Translations under genes and position numbers: made by a program
Assembly (NCBI GenBank): GCA_016190985.1
Contig: JACPPI010000005.1
Location: 94,710 to 158,709 of the forward strand
Direction of reading: 5' to 3'
Source: Opitutia bacterium
GTDB lineage: Bacteria > Verrucomicrobiota > Verrucomicrobiia > Opitutales > Opitutaceae
DNA: 64,000 nt
The notes under the pieces: generated by a model
Seen by the model: only the letters and a program-made list of their open reading frames with translations
Told to the model about the DNA's origin: nothing
Database searches by the model: none
Part shown: in pieces, positions 1 to 9,881 of the stretch
Numbering within the stretch: position 1 is the stretch's first letter
Layout of the letters: each line of letters begins with the position of its first letter

Positions 1-2
1 GC

Positions 3-929
3 GACCGGCCCGTGGTGGTCTTCGACGAGATCCACCAATTGCGCGACCCGAGCCGGGTGCTGAAGATCGCCGCCGACGAGTTTCCCAAGCTGCGGGTGCT
101 GGCCACGGGCTCGTCCACGCTCGCGGCCAGCAGGAAATTCCGCGACACGCTGACCGGGCGGAAACGCCTCGTGCATCTCGTGCCGGCGTTGGCGGGCGAA
201 CTCGCCGCGTTCGGGGCGAACCTCGAGCGGCGCCTCTACCACGGCGGCCTGCCCCCGGCGCTGCTGGCCGCGGCCAAGCCGCCGGCGTTCTACCGTGAGT
301 GGCTCGACTCGTTTTTCGCGCGCGACATCCAGCGGCTGTTCGCGTTTCGCGACATCAACCGGTTCAACGCGCTGTTCGAGTATGTCCTGCGGCAAAGCGG
401 CGGGCAGTTGGAGGTCGCGAAAACCGCCTCGGCGCTGGGCATATCCCGGGCGACGGTGGAGAGCCATTTTCAGGCGCTGGAGATCACGCAGGCGCTCACA
501 CTCGTGCGGCCCTTCCACGGCGGCGGACAGGGGGAGATCGTCCGCCAGGCCAAGGCCTATGCCTTCGACACGGGCTTTGTGAGTTTCGCGCACGGCTGGG
601 ATCCGCTGCGGCCGGCCGACCGCGGTTTGTTGTGGGAGCATCTCGCGCTGGAGGCGTTCCAGGCGCACTGGCCCGGCGAAGCCGTGCGCTACTGGCGCGA
701 CAAGGCCGGACGCGAGGTGGACTTCGTGCGCCCGCGCGGCCGCGATGCGGTCGATGCCTACGAGTGCAAGTGGAACGCGGCCGCGTTTGACCCCGCCGCG
801 CTCAAAGTATTCCGCGGATATTATCCCAAGGGCCGCAACCACCTGCTCTCCCCTGGCACCGGCCGATCTTTTGTGAAGAAAGTCCAGGGTCTGGAGCTGA
901 CGGTCTGCGGGCTGGAGGACTTGGAGTAA
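3..929 (+). CDS. AAA-family ATPase with DUF4143-like C-terminal region (5' truncated by window edge)
   Basis: ORF open to window start; VVFDEIHQLRDPSRVLK...VLATGSS, then nuclease-like C-terminus YWRDKAGREVDFV..YECKW. Confidence 0.8.
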   Translation, partial: DRPVVVFDEIHQLRDPSRVLKIAADEFPKLRVLATGSSTLAASRKFRDTLTGRKRLVHLVPALAGELAAFGANLERRLYHGGLPPALLAAAKPPAFYREWLDSFFARDIQRLFAFRDINRFNALFEYVLRQSGGQLEVAKTASALGISRATVESHFQALEITQALTLVRPFHGGGQGEIVRQAKAYAFDTGFVSFAHGWDPLRPADRGLLWEHLALEAFQAHWPGEAVRYWRDKAGREVDFVRPRGRDAVDAYECKWNAAAFDPAALKVFRGYYPKGRNHLLSPGTGRSFVKKVQGLELTVCGLEDLE

Positions 930-1030
930 CCCATGAGCGACGGACACAACGCCGTCTTCCTCAGTTACGCCTCGCCGGCCTTCGCCGAGGCTACGGCCCG
1001 GCAAGCAGGACGCCATGCCAGACCGGAGAA

Positions 1031-4000
1031 TTGCGCATGAGTGAATCGAGCAAGGCGGTTTTCCTTTCGTATGCCTCGCAGGATGCGGAGGCGGCGAAGC
1101 GCATTGCGGACGCGCTGCGCTCGGCCGGCGTCGAGGTGTGGTTCGACCAAAGCGAGCTGCGTGGTGGCGACGCGTGGGATGCCATGATCCGGAAGCGCAT
1201 CAAGGAATGCGCTTTGTTCGTGCCCATCATCACGCCGAACACCAACGCCCGGGCCGAGGGATACTTCCGGCTCGAATGGAAGCTCGCCGTGGACCGTTCG
1301 CACCTGATGGCGGACGACGCGCCGTTCCTGTTTCCGATCGTCATTGGCGACGTGGCCGACGCCACCGCGCGCGTGCCGGATAAATTCCGTGACGTGCAGT
1401 GGACGCGTCTGCGGCTCGACGAGACGCCGGCCGAGCTGGCGGCGCGAGTGGCGCGGCTGCTGAGCGGCGTATCGGGGGTGGGAGGGGCTTTACGCCCCGA
1501 CTCATCCAAGCCGTCGGGGCATAAAGCCCCTCCCACCGGCCATCCCGGCCGCTGGCAGTGGTGGATGATTTTTCCGATCCTCGGCATGATCGTGGGGCTC
1601 AAGTTCGCCGCGGTGCCGCTGTGGCGAAGCTTCCGCGGACCGGCCCCGAAACCGGTGGTCACCGCACAGGCACCGGACCATGTCTCCGAAGCCCGCCAGC
1701 TCGCGCAGAAGGCGGCGGCCATGAGCGTGGACAAATACAGCTCGACGGCCGACGACTACGCCGCCGCCGAGGGCCTGCTCAAGCGGGCGCTCGAGCTCGA
1801 GCAAAACGATGCTGAGATCTGGGCGATTTCGTCGATGTTGCACACCAACATCCGCACCCGTGGTTTCGACCATAACCGGGCCCGGCGTGAGTGGGCCCGG
1901 CGCGACGCGGAGCGGGCGGTAAAGCTGGACCCGAATTCACAGAACGCCTTGTTCGCCCTCGGCCGCGCGCAGCGCGACACCGATCCGGTGACCGCGGAAG
2001 CCACCTTCCAGAAGCTCCTTTCTGTGAATCCCCAAAATGCGGACGCCATGGGCCAATTGGCCTGGCTCTACGACGGCGACGGGCGCGTCGAGGAGGCGAT
2101 CAAGCTCTACGACCGGGTGCTGACGCTCGATCCGGCTGACGCCCCGCTGAACCAGTATGTCCGGTTCCTGCTGTTCTTTCACTACAGCCGCTTTGCCGAG
2201 GCGGAGCAGGCGATCCGGCGCTCGGTCGAGATGGAACCCTCCGCCAACTCCTGCGCCGGCCTCGTGATGCTGTTGCTCACGGCCAAGGGCGACGCGGAGG
2301 AATCGGCCCGGGTGTTGGCCACCGTGCCCGCGGCGTTTCGGAACGAGCCACGCATCGTGTGGGTCGAGGCCATGGCGCAGCTCTGCCGTCGCGATCCGGA
2401 GGCGGTGCTGCGGACCTTGCAGCGGCTGCAGTCCGATTACATCCAGGATAACTGGTTTGCCGGCCCAAAGGCGTATTTCGCGGGGCTGGCCCACGCGATG
2501 GCCGGGCGGGCCGAGGCGGCGCGCGTCGCCTGGCAATCAGCGTTGGCCATTGTGGACACCCGGCTGAAGGAGACGCCCGACAACCCGACCTTGCACTTGT
2601 GCCGGGGGCAGTTGCTGGCCTGGTTGGGGCAGACCGACGAGGCGAGGCGCGAGGCCCGACTGCTTGACGAAATGCGCGCGGGCCGACCAACGCGCAGTTG
2701 GTTTGACTCCATCGCCCTGATCCATGCCGCCGTGGGCGACGCCGACAAGGCCATGCCGTTGCTGGAGCAGCTCATGTCGGCCGACAACAGCACCAACGTC
2801 GGCTGGCCGCTCACGCGAGCGCTCCTCCGATTCGATCCGCGTTGGGACAAGCTGCGCGCCGACTCGCGATTCCAAAAGCTTTGTGCCGAGCCGGCCCCGT
2901 CCACCGAGAGCGACTCCTCCTTCGCCAAGGCTACGGAGGATTGGTCCGGCAAGTCATCTTTGCCGGACCAAAAATCCGTCGCCGTGCTGGCGTTCGCCAA
3001 CCTTTCCGACGACAAGGCCAACGAGTATTTCTCCGACGGCATCAGCGAGGAGCTGCTCAATGTGCTGGCGAAGATCCCCAACCTGAAGGTCTCGGCGCGG
3101 ACGTCGGCGTTTTATTTCAAGGGCAAGGAAGTGCCGGTGCCCGAGATCGCAAAGCAGCTCGGCGTGGCCTATGTGGTCGAGGGCAGCGTGCGCAAGGCCG
3201 GCGACAAGGTCCGCATCACGGCGCAGCTCATCAAGGCCGCCGACGGCTTCCACGTGTGGAGCGACACCTTCACGCGCGACCTGAAGGACATTTTCGCCGT
3301 GCAGGACGAGATCGCCGGGCTCATCGCCCGGCAGCTCCAACTCAAGCTGGGCGAGGGTGGTGCCCGCGTGGCGGTGGATCCGGCACTCTACGAACTGCTG
3401 CTCCAAGCGCGAGCTTTGACGCTGCGCGAGAGCAATGAGGACTGGCGGCAGGCGATTGCGCTTTACCGCCGCGCGCTGGAGCGGGAGTCCCGCCTAGCCC
3501 TGGCGTGGGCGGAAATGGCCCGGACCTACGTGCAGCTGGGTCGTTTTGGCGGGATGCCGACCCCCCTGGCCATGCGGGAGGCGCGCCCGGCCGCGCAACG
3601 GGCGCTGGAATTGGAACCGGATCTCGCGAGCGGCCTCGTGGCCCTGGGCTGGGTGCAACGCACAGCCGACTGGGACTGGCGAGGCGCGCGGCGATCCTTC
3701 CAGCGCGCCCTGGAGCTGGCCCCGGGAAACAGTTCCATCATGGGTGATCTGGCGGTCTTTTATTTTAATACCGGCCGCGTGGCCGAGGCGAAGACGCTGG
3801 CCCGCCAAGCCGTGGAGCGCGATCCGCTCAATGCCCGGGCCCAGGCCAGCTTGGGTTTCATTCTGAACCTGAATGGCGATTGGGAGCAAGCCTTGGCGCC
3901 GCTGGAGCAGGCGGTCGCGCTCGCCCCCGCCATCGAGGAAGTCCGTTCGCATAAGGCGCGGGCCCTGTCGATCCTGGGCAGACAGGACGAGGCCGCCGCC

Positions 4001-4327
4001 GCTGCGGAGCAGGAGCCGAACGAGGCCTACCGTCTGGCCGCGCGCGCCTTCCTGATGGGACGACCAGACCAGGCGGCAGCCAGCAACCGGGCCTTGAGCG
4101 AGTTCATCGCCAAGTATGGTGATGATATGCCAGGCTATGTGGCCAACATTTATGCGATTCGTGGCGAGGTGGACCCGGCCTTTGTCTGGCTGGAGCGCGC
4201 CTATGGCCGGCGCGACGCGGCGGTGGTCTGGGTCAAGACCAACGCTAATTGCCGTTCCCTGCACTCCGATCCCCGCTGGCCGGGATTCCTGCGCAAGGTC
4301 GGCCTGGCCGATGACCAGTTGAATTAG
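1031..4327 (+). CDS. TIR domain - TM - TPR - TolB/FlgO-like domain - TPR protein
   Basis: N-term AVFLSYASQDAEAAKRIADALRSAGVEVWFDQSELRGGDAW (TIR); TM at WWMIFPILGMIVGLKFAAV; TPR repeats; SVAVLAFANLSDDKANEYFSDGISEELLNVLAKIPNLKVSARTSAF block. Confidence 0.85.
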   Translation: MRMSESSKAVFLSYASQDAEAAKRIADALRSAGVEVWFDQSELRGGDAWDAMIRKRIKECALFVPIITPNTNARAEGYFRLEWKLAVDRSHLMADDAPFLFPIVIGDVADATARVPDKFRDVQWTRLRLDETPAELAARVARLLSGVSGVGGALRPDSSKPSGHKAPPTGHPGRWQWWMIFPILGMIVGLKFAAVPLWRSFRGPAPKPVVTAQAPDHVSEARQLAQKAAAMSVDKYSSTADDYAAAEGLLKRALELEQNDAEIWAISSMLHTNIRTRGFDHNRARREWARRDAERAVKLDPNSQNALFALGRAQRDTDPVTAEATFQKLLSVNPQNADAMGQLAWLYDGDGRVEEAIKLYDRVLTLDPADAPLNQYVRFLLFFHYSRFAEAEQAIRRSVEMEPSANSCAGLVMLLLTAKGDAEESARVLATVPAAFRNEPRIVWVEAMAQLCRRDPEAVLRTLQRLQSDYIQDNWFAGPKAYFAGLAHAMAGRAEAARVAWQSALAIVDTRLKETPDNPTLHLCRGQLLAWLGQTDEARREARLLDEMRAGRPTRSWFDSIALIHAAVGDADKAMPLLEQLMSADNSTNVGWPLTRALLRFDPRWDKLRADSRFQKLCAEPAPSTESDSSFAKATEDWSGKSSLPDQKSVAVLAFANLSDDKANEYFSDGISEELLNVLAKIPNLKVSARTSAFYFKGKEVPVPEIAKQLGVAYVVEGSVRKAGDKVRITAQLIKAADGFHVWSDTFTRDLKDIFAVQDEIAGLIARQLQLKLGEGGARVAVDPALYELLLQARALTLRESNEDWRQAIALYRRALERESRLALAWAEMARTYVQLGRFGGMPTPLAMREARPAAQRALELEPDLASGLVALGWVQRTADWDWRGARRSFQRALELAPGNSSIMGDLAVFYFNTGRVAEAKTLARQAVERDPLNARAQASLGFILNLNGDWEQALAPLEQAVALAPAIEEVRSHKARALSILGRQDEAAAAAEQEPNEAYRLAARAFLMGRPDQAAASNRALSEFIAKYGDDMPGYVANIYAIRGEVDPAFVWLERAYGRRDAAVVWVKTNANCRSLHSDPRWPGFLRKVGLADDQLN
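1478..1536. repeat. REP pair (GTGG type) inside TIR-TPR CDS
   Basis: GTGGGAGGGGCTTTACGCCCCGAC...GTCGGGGCATAAAGCCCCTCCCAC. Confidence 0.85.
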
Positions 4328-4440
4328 TCGTCGAGGAAACGCTCAATGCTGAACGTTTAACTATTAACGCCCAATTATTGAACCAGATTTCGAACACCGG
4401 AGGTTAAGACCTTGGGCGACGAACCTAATTTCAGCAGTTC

Positions 4441-4592
4441 CATTTAACCACAGATTTCACCGATCGCACGGATACAGGAATTTGCCCGGAAATAACTGTT
4501 TCAAATTCATTCACCCAACGGGTGAGAGGGCATAGAATCCGAATGGATTGAGAATCCGTGTCATCCGCGAAATCCGTGGTTTCAACGGCTTT
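4441..4592. repeat. AACCACAGATTTCACCGATCGCACGGAT inverted element
   Basis: AACCACAGATTTCACCGAT / ATCCGCGAAATCCGTGGTT. Confidence 0.8.
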
Positions 4593-4665
4593 TTCTAAGT
4601 GAATGTTGAAGGTTTAACATTCTGGCGCGACCGGGTTGCACGTGATCAGCATCGAGCTGAAAGGC

Positions 4666-4712
4666 GTCGCCCCAGGTAATTTGTCAATTAATACGTTACA
4701 AATTATCGGGGC
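4666..4712. repeat. Imperfect palindrome with TAATA centre, overlapping 3' end of membrane protein gene
   Basis: GCCCCAGGTAATTTGTCAATTAATACGTTACAAATTATCGGGGC. Confidence 0.7.
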
Positions 4713-6301
4713 AGCCGATCAGGGTTCGGCGGTGGGCCCAGCCGGGTCCATTGGAAATCCTTGAGCGCCCAGAAGCAGGGGTGGAGCAGCGGACTGGTGA
4801 AGATGATCCGGCCCCCGGCATCGCGGAAAAAGGCGCGGCCCTGCTCGATGCCGGTGAACTGGACGCGGCCGATCAGCTCGTGGTTGAGCCAACCCGGTTC
4901 GTGGTCGGAGGTGAATTGCCCGGCCCAGGAACGATAGCTGTCGTCGGGCTGACGTTGGGCTTCCAGCGCGGCGACCGGGCCGGCGGCAGCGGGCACGAAC
5001 CGGCCGCCGCCGACTTCGAGCACCGGACCCCAATAGGGGATATCCGCCGGGATGTAGAGGCTGGCCGGCTGGCCGTCGCGTGCATATTGTGCCACCATGC
5101 GTTTGATGGCGGGCACGGCATCACGCAGACGGTAGCGTTCAACCGGCCTGGACCAGTGGGTCGCCGTGGGCAGAGCCATTGCAAGCAGGACGACGGTGAC
5201 GGCAAAGCCTCCGAGGGCCACTCGCCGGGCCCGCGCGCCGAGGCTGGCGACGACGACCGCCAGCGCCACATAGAGCAGGAGGGTGGGCGCCGTGAGGTAG
5301 CGATCGTGTTCGGGCAAAGGGCTTGCGGCGAGCTGCGCCACGTAGGCCGTCCGCGTGAGGCTCAGCAGGGCCATCATCAGGCCGGCGGATAAAAGGACGG
5401 CGACGGTCCGGGCGGCGGGTAGCGCGCGCTGGCGCCAGAGCCATGCGCCCAGAGTGATGAGCAGGGTGGCGCCAAAGACATCAGCCAGCCCGGGGGCGTG
5501 AGTCGCGAGCCACGCCGTGAGCGGCGGACCAAGCAGCGCGGTGGTCAGCCAGCCGCGCAGCAGAAGCGGCGGGAGCGCCGCCGCGAGATCAAGGGGTTGA
5601 AAGTCACCCGTTTTCCCGAGTTCAAGCGGTCAGGCCGCCACGGCGATGACGGCGGCGGCCAGCAGGGTCAGCAGCACGGTGACAAAACGGAAGCCATCCG
5701 CCGGGTTCCGGTCGCGCCGCCAGAGCCAGAGCACAAGGGGCGCGAGCACGAAGGTGGAGGGTGACGAGGTCGCGCCCAGGGTCGCGAACGCCGCCCAGGC
5801 GAGCTTGCCGCGCAGAGTGGCGGGCCCGGGCGCGAGGAGACACAGCGTGAGCCCAAAGGCCAGATACCAGTGCAACCCGAGGGGCAGTCCCAGGTTGGAG
5901 GCGTTGGGCGCGACAGCCAGCAACGCCACGACGCCCAGCCGCGCGAGATCGGAGGCGAGCAGGCGGCGGAAGGCCGGCAGATAAAAAATGGCGAGCAGGC
6001 CGGCGTTGAGGACGAGACCGCCGAGCGCACAGGCGTAAGGTTGCTGCGGGAGGGGAAGAGGCGACCACAGCTCCGCGAGCAGACGCGGCAGCACCTGGAG
6101 GTAGCCGCCGGAAGGAATCAGCAATGAACCCGGGAAACGATGGTTCCAGGCGGTGGCAAAGAACGACCAGCCGTCCTCGGCGACGAATTCACCGGCCAGC
6201 CAGAGATGGGGCACCCGGGCGGCGAGCAGGGCGAAAACCGCCGCCGTCAGGAGCGCCTGCTTCCATCCCCGATGTGCGGCGAGTTGCTCCAGGCGGTGCA
6301 C
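4703..6301 (-). pseudogene. Polytopic membrane protein gene interrupted by one in-frame TGA (5630-5632)
   Basis: ORFs 5630..6301 and 4703..5377 are in the same frame; translation of 5378-5629 in that frame is open and hydrophobic (QPLDLAAALPPLLLRGWLTTALLGPPLTAWLATHAPG...). Confidence 0.75.
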
Positions 6302-6307
6302 GGTGGC

Positions 6308-6712
6308 TCAAAGTTCCGCGGCGATCTCGGCGACCTGACGCTCGTAGGTGACGCCGCTCCCGGGCGGGAAGTGCTTCAGGCCGTCGGCGCGCAGCGCGGG
6401 GGCGTGGAGGCGGACGTAGTCGTCAAAGACCTTGCGGGAGGGGAAGACGTATTGGGTCTCGACGACGGCCGGCGCTGCGGCGGATTCGACAGGCTCAGGG
6501 CCGGCGGGCGGCGTTTCGTTCGCGCGGTCGGCGGATTCGACAGGCTCACCGCGGACCGGATCATGGATCTGGTCCGGCAGGACGATGCGGGCGGAGGTGG
6601 CGCCGGCCTTCATCACCTCGACGATGTGGTTGGGCGAGAGCCAGGATAAGAACCGGCCGCGGACCTGGACGGACGGGCACGTGGCGCGGACAGTGTAGAG
6701 GATTGCGGGCAT
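6308..6712 (-). CDS. DUF4286-like protein with repeat-derived insertion
   Basis: MPAILYTVRATCPSVQVRGRFLSWLSPNHIVEVMKAGATSARIV...FDDYVRLHAPALRADGLKHFP resembles DUF4286; middle segment GEPVESADR..GPEPVESAA is encoded by a dispersed repeat. Confidence 0.6.
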   Translation of the reverse strand: MPAILYTVRATCPSVQVRGRFLSWLSPNHIVEVMKAGATSARIVLPDQIHDPVRGEPVESADRANETPPAGPEPVESAAAPAVVETQYVFPSRKVFDDYVRLHAPALRADGLKHFPPGSGVTYERQVAEIAAEL

Positions 6713-6868
6713 TGTTTCTTTGTAGGAGCGGGTTTATCCCGCGACCAGAATTAATCGCAATAAGGCAGGGAGCCGCGGCTCATCCTGAGGATTCGCCCTA
6801 CCAAGAAAAACGCCCGCCGTATGGCGGGCGTGGCTTGTCGCGAGCAAGTTCGCCCCCACAAGGATCAC

Positions 6869-8194
6869 TTATTTGGCCGTGGCACCGGGGACCGTGCCGG
6901 CCTTGATGAGGACCATTTTGGCGGGATCGAGGTGCTGCTTGATCGCGCCGTTGACCTGCGCCGGGGTGAGCGCGGCGATCTCCGTCGCGTAGGTGTCGAG
7001 CCACGAAAGGGGCAGGCCGCGGTTGACGGTGGCGAGGAGCTGGTTGGCCATGCCGTCAGTCGTGGCGAGGTTGACCTTGAAGCTGCCGATCAGGTTGGTC
7101 TTGCGGTCGGCGACCTCCTTGTCGGTCACGCCCTGTTCGTGCCAGAGGTTGAGCTGGCGCAGGGTCGAGGCGATGCCCTGGTCGAGAAGGTTGGGGGCGA
7201 AGGTGCCGGCGATGCGGAAGTCGCCGTCGGCGAAGGTGTCGTTGGCGAGGCGCGCGCCGATGCCGTAGGTGAGGCCCTCCTTGTCGCGGACGTTGCCCAT
7301 GAGGCGGCCGGTGAAGCCGCTGCCGAGGATGGCGGTGCCAAGGCGCAGGGCCTGATAATCGGACTGGCCGTAGCGCAGGCGGGAAGGTTGCGCAAAAATC
7401 ACGCTGACGCTGGTTTTCTCGGCCATGAAGACGGTCTGCTCCTTCGGCGCGTCGCCGGGCGAGGCGGGGAGGGTGGCGGGCAGGGCCACGCCGCCGGTCC
7501 AGCCCGCGAAGCCTTTCGCGAGCTCGGCCTGGATCTGCGGCAGATCGAGGTCGCCCACAGCGGTGATGGTCAGGTGCGCCGGACCGTAGTGCGCCTGGTG
7601 GAAGGCCTTCACCTCGGCCAGCGTCGCGCGCTCGATGGCGGCGAGCAGCTCGGCGTGCGGCGTCGGGCGGTTGGGATGGCCCGCGGGGTAGAGGGCGAGT
7701 GCGGCCGCCTCGGCCGCCTGGTTGTCGGTGCTTTCCAGCGCCCGCTGGAGCGTGCCGGCGAACTGCTTTTTCGCCTTGTCGAATTCCTCGGCGGAAAGGG
7801 CGGGCGAACGCAGCTGCTCGGCGAGGAGCGAGAGCACGAGCGGCACGTCCTTCTTCAGGCACTTGGCGCTGAACTCGACGAGCTCGTTGCCGACGGAGAA
7901 ATCCAGCGTGGCGCCGACGGCGTCGAGCCGGGCGGCGATGGCGAACTTGTCCTGCCGGGTTGTGCCCTGGTCGAGCAACATGCCCGTGAGGGTGGCGACG
8001 GCGGGGTTGGCGGTGGCGAAGACATCGCCGGCCGGCAGCGAGCCCTTGAGGTTGACGACGTTTTTCACGCCAGTCGGGTAGAGCAGGACATCCAGGCCGG
8101 CGATGCGGGTGCGGGTGACCTTCGGCGCGATCTGGGCGAGGAGACCAGAGGACAGAAGACAGAGGACAGAGAACAGAAGAGTGAAGCGCTTCAT
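6869..8194 (-). CDS. M16 family peptidase-like protein (secreted)
   Basis: MKRFTLLFSVLCLLSSGLLAQIAPK signal peptide; M16 fold signatures (AHYGPAHLTITAVGDLD); adjacent to a second M16 gene. Confidence 0.85.
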   Translation of the reverse strand: MKRFTLLFSVLCLLSSGLLAQIAPKVTRTRIAGLDVLLYPTGVKNVVNLKGSLPAGDVFATANPAVATLTGMLLDQGTTRQDKFAIAARLDAVGATLDFSVGNELVEFSAKCLKKDVPLVLSLLAEQLRSPALSAEEFDKAKKQFAGTLQRALESTDNQAAEAAALALYPAGHPNRPTPHAELLAAIERATLAEVKAFHQAHYGPAHLTITAVGDLDLPQIQAELAKGFAGWTGGVALPATLPASPGDAPKEQTVFMAEKTSVSVIFAQPSRLRYGQSDYQALRLGTAILGSGFTGRLMGNVRDKEGLTYGIGARLANDTFADGDFRIAGTFAPNLLDQGIASTLRQLNLWHEQGVTDKEVADRKTNLIGSFKVNLATTDGMANQLLATVNRGLPLSWLDTYATEIAALTPAQVNGAIKQHLDPAKMVLIKAGTVPGATAK

Positions 8195-8210
8195 GGGAGT
8201 ATTTCGGTTT

Positions 8211-8304
8211 GTCATTCTGAGCCGAGCGAAGAATCCAGCGGAAGCTGCGTGACAGTTCAGGTGCGGGAGTTCAGCTGGATCCTTCGTTGCACTCAGGATG
8301 ACAG
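8211..8304. repeat. GTCATTCTGAGC..GAAGAATCCAG inverted element (copy 1)
   Basis: Ends GTCATTCTGAGCCGAGCGAAGAATCCAGC / GCTGGATCCTTCGTTGCACTCAGGATGACA. Confidence 0.88.
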
Positions 8305-8331
8305 GTGGTGGGTATGATATTTGAAGGGGGA

Positions 8332-9711
8332 CTACTTGGCGGGCGGGGCCTTGGGCGCCTCGGGGGTGAGCGCGATGAACCAGCCGGTCGTGCTCTGGTC
8401 CTCGTTGAAGTAGAGGTTGGCGACGCGCTTGACGTCGGCGGCCGTGACCTTGGCGGTGGCCTGGTCGAGGGTCTCGTAGAGCGTCCAGTCGCCGACGGCG
8501 ATGCACTCGTTGATCTGGGCCGCGATGGCGAAGGTGCCGTCGCGCTGGAAGGCGGAGTCGGCCACGAGCTGGTTGATGGCGCTCTGCACCTCGGCGTCGG
8601 TGACGCCGTCCTGCTTGACCTTCTCGATGTCGGCCAGGGCGATTTTCTCGACCTGGTCGTGGGGCACGCCCGGCGCGAGCGGCACGAAGGTGTAGTGCAG
8701 CATGGGGTCGTGCGTGAAGCGGGCGAAGGTGAACACGCCGGTCGAGAGGCTCCGGTCGGTGATGGACTTGTAGAGGCGGCTGTTCTTGCCGCTGCCGAGG
8801 ATGGAGGCGAGGACCTGGATGGCGGGGAAGTCGGGGTGCGTGCCGGCGGGGATCTTGTGGCCGATGGCGACGGCGCCGAGCTGGCCGGCGCGCTTGATCA
8901 CGAAGCGGCGGGGGCCGCTCTGCGCGGGCTCCTCGGTGTAGAGCTGCGGGATGGGCTTCGGGGCCCGGGGGATGGCGCCGTAGGATTTTTTGATCAGGCC
9001 GAGGGCGTTGGCCGAGTCGAAGTCGCCGATGACGGTGACGGTGGCGTTGTCGGGCCAGTAGAAGGTGTCGTAGAACTCGCGGAGCTTTTCGATGGAGACC
9101 TTCTCGATGTCGGAGCGCCAGCCGATGGTGCTGTGGTGGTAGGGATGGGCGATGTAGGCGTAGGAGCCGAGCTCGAGGAAGAGCGCCTGGATGGGGTTGT
9201 TCTGGCCGCGCTCAAACTCGTTGCGGACGACGGTCATCTCGGGGCGGCGGTCGTCCTCGCGGAGGAGGAGGCCGCGCATGCGGTCGGCCTCCATCTCGAC
9301 GACCATGGGCAGGTGCTCGCTGCCGAAGGTCTCGTAGTAGTTGGTGCGGTCGACGGAGGTGGTGGCGTTGTTGGTGGCGCCGATCGGGTCGAGGATCTGG
9401 TCGACCTTGTTGCCCTTCTCCTTGTTGAAGTTGGCCGAGCCCTTGAACATCAGGTGCTCGAGCAGGTGGGTGGCGCCGGTGGTGCCGGTGACCTCGTTGC
9501 GGGAGCCGACGCGGTAGGTCACCATGAAGGTGATGACCGGGGCGGAGCGGTCGGGCAGGAGCAGGACCTGGAGGCCGTTGGCCTCGAGGCGGTATTCATC
9601 GAAACCGCCGAGGGACTTGACGTGGCTGAAGCCCTCGACCGACACGGGCGCGGCGGACAGCGCGGCGGTCGAAACGAGAAGCACAAGGAACGCGAGGGAA
9701 CGTTTCATCAT
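8332..9711 (-). CDS. M16 family zinc metallopeptidase (secreted)
   Basis: HLLEHLMFKG inverted zinc motif; signal peptide MMKRSLAFLVLLVSTAALSA. Confidence 0.92.
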   Translation of the reverse strand: MMKRSLAFLVLLVSTAALSAAPVSVEGFSHVKSLGGFDEYRLEANGLQVLLLPDRSAPVITFMVTYRVGSRNEVTGTTGATHLLEHLMFKGSANFNKEKGNKVDQILDPIGATNNATTSVDRTNYYETFGSEHLPMVVEMEADRMRGLLLREDDRRPEMTVVRNEFERGQNNPIQALFLELGSYAYIAHPYHHSTIGWRSDIEKVSIEKLREFYDTFYWPDNATVTVIGDFDSANALGLIKKSYGAIPRAPKPIPQLYTEEPAQSGPRRFVIKRAGQLGAVAIGHKIPAGTHPDFPAIQVLASILGSGKNSRLYKSITDRSLSTGVFTFARFTHDPMLHYTFVPLAPGVPHDQVEKIALADIEKVKQDGVTDAEVQSAINQLVADSAFQRDGTFAIAAQINECIAVGDWTLYETLDQATAKVTAADVKRVANLYFNEDQSTTGWFIALTPEAPKAPPAK

Positions 9712-9881
9712 AAGCATCGGGGGAGGAAGCCGCCAAGCTACCACAGCGCGCCGTTTCTGCCAATAGGGCAAAAGGTGCAAGCGACCGGCACCCCAATGAC
9801 GAAGTCGGGCAGCTTCACAGCCATGACCAGTTGCACAACGCAGCAGTTCACGAACTCCGGCAGCACGCAACCGAGCTCACT

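Noticed and set aside
5630-5632. TGA read as selenocysteine in the membrane protein
   Set aside because: No redox context or plausible SECIS-like element; nonsense mutation is simpler.
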